Assembly (NCBI GenBank): GCA_040220415.1 | Contig: JAVJUV010000092.1 | Location: 1 to 64,000, forward strand | DNA from: JAVJUV01 sp040220415 | GTDB lineage: Bacteria > Pseudomonadota > Alphaproteobacteria > Rhodobacterales > Rhodobacteraceae | Direction: 5' to 3' | DNA: 64,000 bases | Shown here: in pieces, positions 17,736 to 26,125 of the stretch | How the letters are laid out: every line of letters starts with the position of its first letter | Numbering within the stretch: position 1 is the stretch's first letter | Translations under genes and position numbers: made by a program | The notes under the pieces: generated by a model | The model's input: only the letters and a program-made list of their open reading frames with translations | The model's database searches: none | What the model was told of the DNA's origin: nothing

Positions 17736-19034
17736 ATGTCTCGCGCACTTATGCCCAACCTGCTGACGCCGCAGGATCTGCAACCGAACTGGGAATGGCA
17801 GGGCCGGATACCCGCCTGGGGTCACAACTCGGTCGATTTCGAACGCCGGATCGACCATGACCGCCTGCGCCGCTATCGACTGGCCCGCACGCGCCAGGCC
17901 TTGCAGAACTCGAAGGCGGGCACGCTGCTGCTGTTCGACGTCAACAACATCCGCTACGTCTCGGCGACGAAGATCGGCGAGTGGGAACGGGACAAGATGT
18001 GCCGGTTCTGCCTCTTGACCGGCGACGACAGCCCCTATGTGTGGGACTTCGGCTCGGCGGCGATGCATCACAAGAAATATTCCGACTGGCTGGAGCCCGA
18101 CCATTGCCTGGCCGGCGTGGTGGGGATGCGCGGCACGATCCCGCCCGAGTTCGGGCTGATGAAGAAGTATGCGCACCAGATCGCGGGGCTGATCCGTGAC
18201 GCCGGCATGGCCGACATGCCAGTGGGCGTGGACTATGCCGAGACCGCGATGTTCCACGCGCTTCAGGAGGAAGGGCTGAACATCGTCGACGGCCAGCAGA
18301 TCATGCTGGCGGCGCGCGAGATCAAGAACTGGGACGAGATCCAGCTGCTGACGCAGGCGGCCAGCATGGTCGATGGCGTCTATCACATGATCTACGAGGA
18401 GCTGAAGCCGGGCATCCGCGAGAACGACATCGTGGCGATGTCGAACAAGATGCTTTACGAGATGGGGTCCGACGACGTCGAGGCGATCAACGCGATCTCG
18501 GGAGAGCGCTGCAACCCGCATCCGCACAACTTCACCGACCGGTATTTCCGGCCCGGCGACCAGGCGTTCTTCGACATTCTTCAATCCTATCAGGGCTATA
18601 GAACCTGTTATTACCGCACGTTCAACATCGGCCGCGCGACGCCGGCGCAGAACGACGCCTATGTGAAGGCGCGGGAATGGATCGACGCCTCGATCGCGAT
18701 GATCAAGCCCGGGGTATCGACCGACAAGGTCGCCGCGGTCTGGCCCAAGGCCGAGGAGTTCGGGTTTCCGAACGAGGACGCGGCTTTCGGACTGCAATTC
18801 GGGCACGGGCTGGGGCTGGCGCTGCACGAGCGTCCGATCATCAGCCGCGCGGTCAGCCTGGACCACCCGATGGAGATCCAGACCGGGATGGTCTTCGCGC
18901 TGGAGACCTATTGCCCGGCCGCCGACGGCTATTCGGCCGCGCGGATCGAGGAAGAGGTCGTCGTGACCGAAACCGGCTGCGAGGTGATCTCGCTGTTCCC
19001 GGCCGAAGATCTGCCTATCGCCAACCGCTACTGA
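17736..19034 (+). CDS. M24-fold (creatinase/prolidase-like) protein with altered metal site
   Basis: A 432-residue pita-bread-fold protein: a creatinase-like N-terminal domain (about 1-190) and an M24 domain after it. In active M24 metalloenzymes two Asp, one His and two Glu bind two metals. Here the first Asp is kept (D280 in AFFDILQ), but the second, in the DITRTF-like motif, is Cys291 (YRTCYYRTF). His357 (FGHGLG), Glu390 (VFALE) and a Glu in RIEEEV (405-407) remain. So the site may hold one metal or none, as in creatinase. The layout recalls C-N or C-S cleaving members (creatinase, ectoine hydrolase, DMSP lyase DddP) more than peptidases. The operon position before 2-oxoacid dehydrogenase genes suggests it makes a small metabolite; the reaction is unknown. 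Confidence 0.75.
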   Translation: MSRALMPNLLTPQDLQPNWEWQGRIPAWGHNSVDFERRIDHDRLRRYRLARTRQALQNSKAGTLLLFDVNNIRYVSATKIGEWERDKMCRFCLLTGDDSPYVWDFGSAAMHHKKYSDWLEPDHCLAGVVGMRGTIPPEFGLMKKYAHQIAGLIRDAGMADMPVGVDYAETAMFHALQEEGLNIVDGQQIMLAAREIKNWDEIQLLTQAASMVDGVYHMIYEELKPGIRENDIVAMSNKMLYEMGSDDVEAINAISGERCNPHPHNFTDRYFRPGDQAFFDILQSYQGYRTCYYRTFNIGRATPAQNDAYVKAREWIDASIAMIKPGVSTDKVAAVWPKAEEFGFPNEDAAFGLQFGHGLGLALHERPIISRAVSLDHPMEIQTGMVFALETYCPAADGYSAARIEEEVVVTETGCEVISLFPAEDLPIANRY

Positions 19035-19111
19035 TTGGCGGTCAAGTTCCGTCCCGCGGTGCCTCCCTGCCGTGGGGCGGAGCCTTGCCCGACACGCCCA
19101 CGAGGATGATC

Positions 19112-20107
19112 ATGGCCAAGACCAAGACAAACACCGAAGATTATCTGCGGATGTACCGCCAGATGGTGCGAATCCGCACGTTCGAGGACAACGCGAACCA
19201 GTTGTACCTGTCGGCGAAGATGCCCGGCCTGACGCATATGTATTCCGGCGAGGAAGCCGTCGCCGTGGGCATCTGCGAGGCGCTGACCGATGACGACCGC
19301 ATCACCTCGACCCACCGGGGGCACGGGCATTGCGTCGCCAAGGGCGCCGAGTTCAAGGCGATGTTCTGCGAGCTTCTGGGCAAGGAAGAGGGCTATTGCC
19401 GGGGCAAGGGCGGCTCGATGCATATCGCCGACCAGAGCCACGGCAACCTGGGCGCCAACGCCATCGTCGGCGGGTCGATGGGGATCGCCACGGGTGCCGC
19501 GCTGAGGGCCAAGCTGCAGGGATCGGATGATGTGACCGTCTGCTTTTTCGGCGACGGGGCGACCGCGCAGGGGCTGATGTACGAGGTCATGAACATGGCG
19601 GCGCTCTGGAAGTTGCCGGTGATCTATGCCTGCGAGAACAACGGGTATTCGGAATACACCAAGACCGAGGAGATCGCCGCCGGGTCGATCACGGCGCGGG
19701 CCGAAGCCTTCGGGATCGAGGCGCACCAGGTCGACGGCCAGGACGTGCTGGCGGTCAACGACCTGGCGCAGAAGCTGGTGGCGCGCGCGAGGAAGGGCGA
19801 AGGCCCGTTCTTCGTCGAACTGAAGACCTATCGCTATCACGGCCACCACGTGGGCGACATCAACCGGGAATACTATCGCTCGAAGGAAGAAGAGCAGGAC
19901 TGGAAGGAGAACCGCGATCCGATCATCCGGATGCGGTCATGGCTGGTCGACGAAGGGATCGCGACGGAAGACGAGATCGAGGCGATGAACGCCGAGATCA
20001 GGAAGGATGCCGCCGATGCCGTCGAATATGCACTGAAAGCGCCCTACCCCGATGCGGACGAAGTCGACATGCACGTCTTCACCGATATCGAACACGCCTG
20101 CGCCTGA
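19112..20107 (+). CDS. 2-oxoacid (acetoin/pyruvate-type) dehydrogenase E1 alpha subunit
   Basis: A 331-residue thiamine-diphosphate-dependent alpha subunit. The TPP/Mg motif runs from FFGDGATAQG to ACENNGYS. The THRGHGHCVAKG segment carries the conserved active-site His, and GKGGSMHI and GNLGANAIVGGS are typical of the acetoin/pyruvate dehydrogenase group. ATG 19112 has GAGG 6 nt upstream; ATG 19106 abuts that site and is less likely. With the next gene it forms the alpha2-beta2 E1 that decarboxylates a 2-oxoacid or cleaves acetoin and passes the acyl group to lipoyl domains. Confidence 0.93.
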   Translation: MAKTKTNTEDYLRMYRQMVRIRTFEDNANQLYLSAKMPGLTHMYSGEEAVAVGICEALTDDDRITSTHRGHGHCVAKGAEFKAMFCELLGKEEGYCRGKGGSMHIADQSHGNLGANAIVGGSMGIATGAALRAKLQGSDDVTVCFFGDGATAQGLMYEVMNMAALWKLPVIYACENNGYSEYTKTEEIAAGSITARAEAFGIEAHQVDGQDVLAVNDLAQKLVARARKGEGPFFVELKTYRYHGHHVGDINREYYRSKEEEQDWKENRDPIIRMRSWLVDEGIATEDEIEAMNAEIRKDAADAVEYALKAPYPDADEVDMHVFTDIEHACA

Positions 20108-20117
20108 GGAGAGAGAG

Positions 20118-21113
20118 ATGAGAGAGATTACCCTGTCCCAGGCCGTGAACGAGGCGCTTGCCGAAGAGATGCGTCGCGACGAGACGGTCTTCATCCTGGG
20201 CGAGGACGTGGCCGAGGCCGGCACGCCGTTCAAGGTGCTGTCGGGTCTGGTCGAGGAATTCGGCACCGGGCGCGTGATCGACACGCCGATCGCCGAGCCG
20301 GGCTTCATGGGGATCGCCGTGGGTGCCGCGATGACGGGGGCGCGGCCCGTGGTCGACCTGATGTTCGGGGATTTCCTGTTCCTGATCATGGATCAGCTGT
20401 GCAACCAGGCCGCCAAGACGCATTACATGTCGGGCGGCAAGCTGAACGTGCCCCTGGTGTTGCGCACCAACCTGGGCGCGACCCGCCGCTCGGCGGCGCA
20501 GCACAGCCAGTCGCTGCATGCGCTTGTCGCACATATTCCGGGGCTGAAGGTCGCCCTGCCCTCGTCGGCCTACGAGGCAAAGGGGCTGATGAAGACCGCG
20601 ATCCGTGACGACAACCCGGTGGTGATCTTCGAAGACAAGCTGATGTACCAGGAGAAGGCCCCGGTGCCGGAAGAGGAGTTCCTGATCCCTTTCGGCAAGG
20701 CGAACGTGCTGCGCGAGGGAACCGACGTCACGCTGATCGGCACGTCGTCGATGGTGCAGGTCTGCACGAAGGCGGCCGAGATGCTGGCCGCCGAGGGCAT
20801 CAGCGCCGAGGTGATCGACCCCAGGACCATCGTGCCCCTGGACGAGGCGACGCTGCTGGCTTCGGCCAGGAAGACCAGCCGGGTGATCGTCGTCGACGAG
20901 GGCCACCAGAGTTTCGGCGTGACCGGCGAGATCGCCGCCCGGATCAACGAGAAGGCGTTCTATCACCTGGATGCGCCGGTTCTGAGGATGGGGGCGATGG
21001 ATGTGCCGGTGCCGTTCTCGCCCGCGCTGGAGGACATCACCGTGCCGACGCCCGGTGGCGTCGCCGACAAGGCCCGCCTGCTGGTGGCGGGGGAGATGAT
21101 ACATGCCGCTTGA
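20118..21113 (+). CDS. 2-oxoacid (acetoin/pyruvate-type) dehydrogenase E1 beta subunit
   Basis: A 331-residue E1 beta subunit. Family signatures include LGEDVAEAGTPFKVLSGL, DTPIAEPGFMGIAVGAA, DFLFLIMDQ, PLVLRTNLGA and AEVIDPRTIVPLD. GAGGAGAGAGAG precedes the ATG. It starts 10 bp after the alpha-subunit stop, and its end overlaps the start of the lipoyl gene (21103). It supplies half of the TPP site of the alpha2-beta2 enzyme. Confidence 0.94.
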   Translation: MREITLSQAVNEALAEEMRRDETVFILGEDVAEAGTPFKVLSGLVEEFGTGRVIDTPIAEPGFMGIAVGAAMTGARPVVDLMFGDFLFLIMDQLCNQAAKTHYMSGGKLNVPLVLRTNLGATRRSAAQHSQSLHALVAHIPGLKVALPSSAYEAKGLMKTAIRDDNPVVIFEDKLMYQEKAPVPEEEFLIPFGKANVLREGTDVTLIGTSSMVQVCTKAAEMLAAEGISAEVIDPRTIVPLDEATLLASARKTSRVIVVDEGHQSFGVTGEIAARINEKAFYHLDAPVLRMGAMDVPVPFSPALEDITVPTPGGVADKARLLVAGEMIHAA

Positions 21114-22410
21114 CGTCATCATGCCCGCGCTGGGGATGGCGCAGGAGACCGGCGTGATCGTGGCCTGGCACAAGAAACCGGGCGACGCGGTCGCCGAGGG
21201 CGATGTGCTGTTCGAGGTCGAGACCGACAAGGCGACGATGGAGGTCGAGGCTCAGGCTGCGGGGTATCTGTCGTGCGTCACCGCCCGGGAAGGCGACGAA
21301 GTGCCGGTGGGAGACGTGATCGCCCGGATCAGCGACAACGCCGACGAACCGGCAGAGGCCGCACCGGACACCGATGCGCCCGACCTGGCGGACGGGTTGC
21401 CGGATGGGCAAGAGGTCATCATGCCGACGCTGGGCATGGCGCAGGACAGCGGGCTGCTGGTCGGCTGGCTGGTCGAGGCGGGCGCGGCGGTCGCCGCCGA
21501 CGATCCGTTGTTCGAGGTCGAGACGGACAAGAGCACCGTCGAAGTGCCAGCGGGGGTGGACGGCTATCTTGCCGCGTGCCTTGCCCGGCCGGGCGACGAG
21601 GTGCCGACCGGTCAGGTCATCGCCATCGTCAGCGCCGAGCGCCCACAGTCGCCCGTGATGCGCGGCATGGCCGAAGGCGCGCCGCCGCCGCAGAAGGCGG
21701 ACGCCGAGGCGCCGGCGGCAAAGCCGGTTCCGGCACCGGAAGGCCCGCCCGCCGCGGCATCCGCCGTCCGGCCCGCCGCCGATCCGTCGGGGCGACTTCT
21801 GGCCTCGCCCAAGGCGCGGCGGCTGGCGTTGGAACAGGGGCTGGACCTTGGCCGCCTGGCCGAGGCCGGGTATCCCCAGCCCTATCATGCGAAGGACATC
21901 GAGACGCTGAAGGCGTTGCCTGCCGACACCGCGCCCGGCTCGGCGACCGCGCCTGCCGCAGCGGCGGCGTCGATGCATCTGACCGCCGAGATTCCGGCCG
22001 AAGGCTTCAGCGCCTTCGCCGCCTGGGCCGCGAAGGAGGCCGGGCTGGACGATGCCGGGGCGCTGATGGCGGCCCTTGCCGGGAACTGCCTGAGCGATAC
22101 ATCCTGCGTAGTGGCGCTGGACGCCTTCGGCACGCGGCGGCTTTACGCCGTCGTCCCCGGCGCGCTGGGCGGCACGACGCAGGCCGAGGACGCGGCACCC
22201 GACCTGATCCTGCGGGATCTGCGGATGACGCGCATCACCGGGCTGCGGCTTGGCGCCGAGGAAGCGCCCGTGCTGTCGCTTGCCAGCGCCGGGGCGGGAC
22301 TGGCCTTGACGCTGGAATGCGCGCCGGGCCGGATGTCGCCCGACGCCGCCCTGTCGCTTCTATCCGATTTCGCGGGACGGCTGGAGCAACCGCTTCGCCA
22401 CCTGCTTTGA
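21103..22410 (+). CDS. Double-lipoyl carrier protein with subunit-binding domain and degenerate E2 core
   Basis: A 435-residue protein. Two lipoyl domains (about 1-78 and 104-178) each show the ETDK lipoylation site (Lys43 and Lys143). A Pro/Ala-rich linker leads to a peripheral-subunit-binding domain at about 230-268 (LLASPKARRLALEQGLDL...AKDIE). The last 165 residues should be the acyltransferase, but no DHRxxDG-type catalytic motif, SNLGG element or trimer-type end can be seen; only weak traces remain (AGRLEQPLRHLL at the end). The catalytic function seems to be supplied by the separate E2 gene at 23881-24765. So this is probably a swinging-arm scaffold that receives acyl groups from E1. 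Confidence 0.82.
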   Translation: MPLDVIMPALGMAQETGVIVAWHKKPGDAVAEGDVLFEVETDKATMEVEAQAAGYLSCVTAREGDEVPVGDVIARISDNADEPAEAAPDTDAPDLADGLPDGQEVIMPTLGMAQDSGLLVGWLVEAGAAVAADDPLFEVETDKSTVEVPAGVDGYLAACLARPGDEVPTGQVIAIVSAERPQSPVMRGMAEGAPPPQKADAEAPAAKPVPAPEGPPAAASAVRPAADPSGRLLASPKARRLALEQGLDLGRLAEAGYPQPYHAKDIETLKALPADTAPGSATAPAAAAASMHLTAEIPAEGFSAFAAWAAKEAGLDDAGALMAALAGNCLSDTSCVVALDAFGTRRLYAVVPGALGGTTQAEDAAPDLILRDLRMTRITGLRLGAEEAPVLSLASAGAGLALTLECAPGRMSPDAALSLLSDFAGRLEQPLRHLL

Positions 22411-22426
22411 GACAAGGATCAACACC

Positions 22427-23884
22427 ATGACGGCCCATGACCCGAAATTCGAGACCCTGCCCACCGATCTCTACATCGACGGCGCGTTTCGCCCCGGCAG
22501 CGGCGGCGAACGCTTCGACGTGCTGAACCCGGCGACCGAAACGGTCATCGCGTCGGTCGCCTCGGCCGAGATCGAGGACGCGGACGCCGCACTGGATGCC
22601 GCCGAGGCGGCGATGAAGGCGTGGGCGGCCCGCACGCCGCGCGAGCGCTCGGAGGTGCTGCGCCGCGCGTGGGAGCTGATGACGGCGCGGCTGGAGGAAT
22701 TCGCCCACCTGATCACGCTGGAGAACGGCAAGGCCCGCACCGACGCCAAGGGCGAGGCGACCTATGCCGCCGAGTTCTTCCGCTGGTTCGCCGAGGAGGC
22801 GGTGCGCGCGGACGGGATGATCAAGCACGCGCCCGCGTCCGGCGCGCGGATCATCGTGCAGCACAAGCCCGCGGGGCTGGCGGTGCTGGTCACGCCCTGG
22901 AACTATCCGGCCGCGATGGGCACCCGCAAGATCGCGCCCGCGCTGGCCGCCGGCTGCGCGGTGATCATCAAGCCCGCCTCGGAGACGCCGCTGACCATGC
23001 TGGCGCTGATGCCGCTTCTGGAAGAGGCCGGCGTGCCGAAGGGTCTGGTCAACGTGCTGCCGTCGAAGCGCACCGGCGCGCTGGTCGATCACATGCTGCA
23101 CGATCCGCGGGTGCGCGTGGTCAGCTTCACCGGGTCGACCGGCGTGGGCCGCAAGCTGTTGCGCTCGGCCGCCGACCGGGTCCTGAAGCCGGCGATGGAG
23201 CTGGGCGGGAACGCGCCGCTGCTGGTCTTCGAGGATGCCGACCTGGAGGTCGCCGTCGAGGGGGCGATGCTGGCCAAGATGCGCAACCTGGGCGAGGCCT
23301 GCACCGCGGCCAACCGCATCTACGTGCACGAGGCGGTGGCGGACGACTTCGTCGCCAGGCTGACCGCCGCGATGTCGGCGCTGAAGATGGGCGACGGCAC
23401 CGATCCCTCGGTGGACGTGGGGCCGCTGGTGAACGCCGACACCCGCGACAAGGTCGCCGCCTTCGTGGCCGACGCCGTCGCCAAGGGTGCGAAGGTGGAA
23501 TGCGGCGGCGCGGCGCCGGAGGGCACGGGTTTCTTCTATCCGCCCACGGTCCTGTCGAACGTGCCGGAAAACGCCGATTGTGTGCATGACGAGATTTTCG
23601 GCCCCGTGGCCGCCATCCAGACCTTCCGCGACCAGGACGACGTCATCCGGCGCGCCAACGATACCGAATACGGGCTGGTCGCCTATGTCTTCTCGGGCGA
23701 CATGAAGCGCGCCATGCAGGTCTGCGAACGGCTGGACTACGGTATGGTCGGGCTGAACCGCGGGCTGGTCAGCGATCCGGCGGCGCCTTTCGGCGGAACC
23801 AAGCAGTCGGGCCTGGGGCGCGAAGGCGGGCACGAGGGGATGCTGGAATTCATGGAAACCCAGTACATCTCGGCGACCTGGTGA
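22427..23884 (+). CDS. NAD(P)-dependent aldehyde dehydrogenase (succinate-semialdehyde type)
   Basis: A 485-residue aldehyde dehydrogenase. Motifs: VTPWNYPAAMGTRKIAPALAAGCAVIIKP (cofactor site), FTGSTGVGRKL, MELGGNAPLLVFEDAD (general-base Glu), NLGEACTAANR with the nucleophilic Cys, EIFGPVAAI and PFGGTKQSGLGREGG. Overall it is closest in pattern to GabD-type succinate-semialdehyde dehydrogenases, but the substrate may be another small aldehyde. It sits between the lipoyl-protein gene and the E2 gene, and its TGA overlaps the GTG start of the E2 gene, so it is part of this operon. Confidence 0.92.
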   Translation: MTAHDPKFETLPTDLYIDGAFRPGSGGERFDVLNPATETVIASVASAEIEDADAALDAAEAAMKAWAARTPRERSEVLRRAWELMTARLEEFAHLITLENGKARTDAKGEATYAAEFFRWFAEEAVRADGMIKHAPASGARIIVQHKPAGLAVLVTPWNYPAAMGTRKIAPALAAGCAVIIKPASETPLTMLALMPLLEEAGVPKGLVNVLPSKRTGALVDHMLHDPRVRVVSFTGSTGVGRKLLRSAADRVLKPAMELGGNAPLLVFEDADLEVAVEGAMLAKMRNLGEACTAANRIYVHEAVADDFVARLTAAMSALKMGDGTDPSVDVGPLVNADTRDKVAAFVADAVAKGAKVECGGAAPEGTGFFYPPTVLSNVPENADCVHDEIFGPVAAIQTFRDQDDVIRRANDTEYGLVAYVFSGDMKRAMQVCERLDYGMVGLNRGLVSDPAAPFGGTKQSGLGREGGHEGMLEFMETQYISATW

Positions 23885-24765
23885 CACCGATGAGCGACGT
23901 CATAGCAGCCCCGTCCGTCCGCGTCCTGGCCCGCGAAAAGGGCATCGACATCGAGGCACTGGCCCGCGACCTGGGCCGGGCCACCATCGCGCGCGAGGAC
24001 CTGGAGGGCCGCAAGGCCGCCGCGCCTTCGGGCGATACGTCGTACTGGGAGGTGGATCACGGCGCCTATGGCCCGGTGACCGAAGAGCCGATGAGCCGGT
24101 TCGCGGAGGTGGCGTCGGCCAACCTTGCCGCCGCCAATGCGCTGATCCCGCAGGTCACGCATCACGACCGCGCGGACATGACCGCCATCGAGGCGCTGCG
24201 CGCCGAATTGAAGCCCGAAGCGGTGGCGCGGGGCGTCAAGCTGACGGCGCTGGCCTTTCACGTCAAGGCGCTGGCGCGGACCCTGCAGGCCTATCCGCGC
24301 GTCAATGCCTCGCTTTCGGCGGACGGCAAGAGGCTGATCCTGAAGGATTACGTGCACATCGGGATCGCCGTGGACACGGCACACGGGCTGATGGTTCCGG
24401 TGATCCGGGACGCCGACCGGAAGGGGCTTTGGCGGATCGCGGCCGAGATCGCGGACCTGGCGGGCCGGGCGCAGGCGCGCAAGGTCAGGCCCGACGAGAT
24501 GGGCGGGGCGTCGATGAGCATCAGCAACCTGGGCGGCATCGGCGGTATCGGGTTCACCCCGATCGTGAACCCGCCGGAACTGGCGATCCTAGGCATCACC
24601 CGGACCGAAACCGTGACCGTCTGGGAAGCGGGCGCGCCCCGCCCCGTCGCGATGGCGCCGCTTGACCTGAGCTACGATCACCGGGTCATCAACGGCGCGG
24701 ACGCGGCGCGTTTCCTGTCGCACATGGCCGCGCTTCTGGGCGATCCGCGCCGGATGATGGTCTGA
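23881..24765 (+). CDS. Stand-alone E2 acyltransferase without lipoyl domain
   Basis: A 294-residue protein starting at GTG 23881 (overlapping the upstream stop) or ATG 23890. Residues about 11-43 are a peripheral-subunit-binding domain (PSVRVLAREKGIDIEALAR). From about 68 the chain is the catalytic core of dihydrolipoyl acyltransferases: QVTHHDRADMT, a VHIGIAVDTAHGLMVPVIRDA substrate-channel segment, SISNLGGIGGIGFTPIVNPPE and the active-site DHRVINGADAARF (His267; Asn in place of Asp is also seen in some pyruvate dehydrogenase E2s). No lipoyl domain is present. It must accept acyl groups from the lipoyl protein at 21103-22410 in trans. No E3 gene is seen here. Confidence 0.88.
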   Translation: MTPMSDVIAAPSVRVLAREKGIDIEALARDLGRATIAREDLEGRKAAAPSGDTSYWEVDHGAYGPVTEEPMSRFAEVASANLAAANALIPQVTHHDRADMTAIEALRAELKPEAVARGVKLTALAFHVKALARTLQAYPRVNASLSADGKRLILKDYVHIGIAVDTAHGLMVPVIRDADRKGLWRIAAEIADLAGRAQARKVRPDEMGGASMSISNLGGIGGIGFTPIVNPPELAILGITRTETVTVWEAGAPRPVAMAPLDLSYDHRVINGADAARFLSHMAALLGDPRRMMV

Positions 24766-24793
24766 CGGCGGGTCCTGACGGCGGGGCCACGCG

Positions 24794-25750
24794 TCAAAGC
24801 TCGCCGAGGGTGATGACCGTCCGGTCGTCGAAGACCTCTTCCGATGTCGAGCCCTTCACGCCCGCGAAGGGGCCGGTCTTGTGGTAGTCCAGCGCCTCGG
24901 TCTCTTCGAAACGCCGTTCCCAGGCGGCGACGCCGAAGGCTTCCGGCATGTCGACGTAGCCGTCCGAGAAGATCTCGATGGAGCGGATGGCGGCCTTCGG
25001 GCGGCGCAGGTCGATGGTCTCTCCGAGGACGGGACGCGCGCCGTTCATCGTGTCGAAGCAGAGCGGATTGCCCCGGGCGTTGCCGAAACGGAACTGGGTC
25101 TGGATACCGCCCGACAGGAATTGCCTGACCGTCGAGGACCAGTCGTCGAGACCTGTCCGCAGGGCGGTCTCGTCCATGACGCGGTCGGCGAAGGCGCGGC
25201 TGATGGTGCCGTTTCCCACGGCCTGATCGAAGCCGAGCAGGATGGCGGCCCGCGCCTTCCGCTCGATGGTGTCGGGCGCCTCGCCCGAGCGCTGCAATTC
25301 CCTGAAGACGGCGACGCGCGCGTGGGTCGAGACCTCGTCGATCAGCTTCTCGCGGCGCAGGACCTCGTCCCGGTTGAGACGGATGCCGGTGTCGCCGAGG
25401 ATCAGGAAGCGCCAGCTGTCGCCGCAATCGAAGACGATCGCGAGCGTCGTCGAGGGCGGAATGGCAAGGCCGAGGGGCCGTGTTCTGGCTTCAAGCGCGT
25501 CGGAGAGATGGCCGATGATCCGCTCGGCGTCCATATCCGGCGTGGCGGGGTCGCGGGCCATCGCCGCGACGGTGCTGGCGACGGTTTCGGCGGCGATGCG
25601 ACCGGCGCCCACATTTCCGACCATCGTGCCGCGCGGGTCGGTCGCGCCGTCGAAGACGCCGTAGACCCCGCCGGGCACGATCAGGGGCACATCGTCGCCA
25701 AGGCGGCCGCTGCCCCGGTATTTCGATTGATTGCACAGTTCCAGACGCAT
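24794..25750 (-). CDS. PP2C-like serine/threonine phosphatase domain protein
   Basis: A 318-residue protein with a divergent PP2C/SpoIIE-type fold. GGVYGVFDGATD carries the Asp-Gly motif near the N-terminus, TTLAIVFDCGDSWRFLILGDTGIRL fits the central beta sandwich with GDT, and IEIFSDGYVD matches the SDG motif that supplies a metal ligand. The final Asp motif is only weakly visible (FDDRTVITL). Phosphatase activity is therefore plausible but not certain. No kinase or anti-sigma partner is nearby. It is convergent with the E2 gene and lies downstream of the TetR gene on the same strand. Confidence 0.65.
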   Translation of the reverse strand: MRLELCNQSKYRGSGRLGDDVPLIVPGGVYGVFDGATDPRGTMVGNVGAGRIAAETVASTVAAMARDPATPDMDAERIIGHLSDALEARTRPLGLAIPPSTTLAIVFDCGDSWRFLILGDTGIRLNRDEVLRREKLIDEVSTHARVAVFRELQRSGEAPDTIERKARAAILLGFDQAVGNGTISRAFADRVMDETALRTGLDDWSSTVRQFLSGGIQTQFRFGNARGNPLCFDTMNGARPVLGETIDLRRPKAAIRSIEIFSDGYVDMPEAFGVAAWERRFEETEALDYHKTGPFAGVKGSTSEEVFDDRTVITLGEL

Positions 25751-26125
25751 CGGAGCCTCAGAGAAAAGCGGAGTCGCGGTTTTCCGCGAACCGGAAGACC
25801 GTATGGACGCAAACGCAGGTGCACATCGGCAGCACCGTCGACAGCGCCGCTGCCAGGCCGAACTCGCCGTCGAAAACGGCGGGGTGGATCTTGTCCGGCG
25901 ACGTGAGCGAGCCGGAACCGTGGATGATCATTGCGGGCACGCTGCGCGACAGGCGGATCGAACACTTCGTCGCGGAGATTTCCCCGGATGTGCCGCCGCA
26001 GCTCCCGCGGGCGTCGCGCGAGAATCTGCCCCAGCCCGGCGCAGCCGCGCTGGCGTTGCAGGAGGGGATGACCGCGGCGGTGTCATCGGACCCGGCGCGC
26101 AAGTGCCGGGAGCGCCGGGCCCGCG
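25751..26125. other. 375-bp stretch with overlapping open frames, no recognisable gene
   Basis: Between the PP2C-like gene and the TetR gene both strands stay open. A leftward frame ends at 25758, with its TGA forming part of the Shine-Dalgarno of the PP2C-like gene (TGAGG), as in an operon. It has codon-like composition but no clear start and a Cys-rich end (MCTCVCVHTVF). A rightward frame (25819-26148) is also open but would run into the TetR 3' end. Neither matches a family I know. A decayed gene on the minus strand is my best guess. Confidence 0.3.

Noticed and set aside
17736..19034. DMSP lyase DddP
   Set aside because: Length and fold are similar, and DddP is also an M24 protein of marine Rhodobacterales, but the metal-ligand region (FFDILQSYQGYRTCYYRTF) does not keep the Asp set known for DddP, and the neighbours do not suit DMSP metabolism.
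21103..22410. Frameshifted E2 gene as explanation for the missing acyltransferase motifs
   Set aside because: The other frames of the last 500 bp show no DHRxxDG or SNLGG pattern, and the frame keeps coding character to its stop, so divergence is more likely than a simple frameshift.
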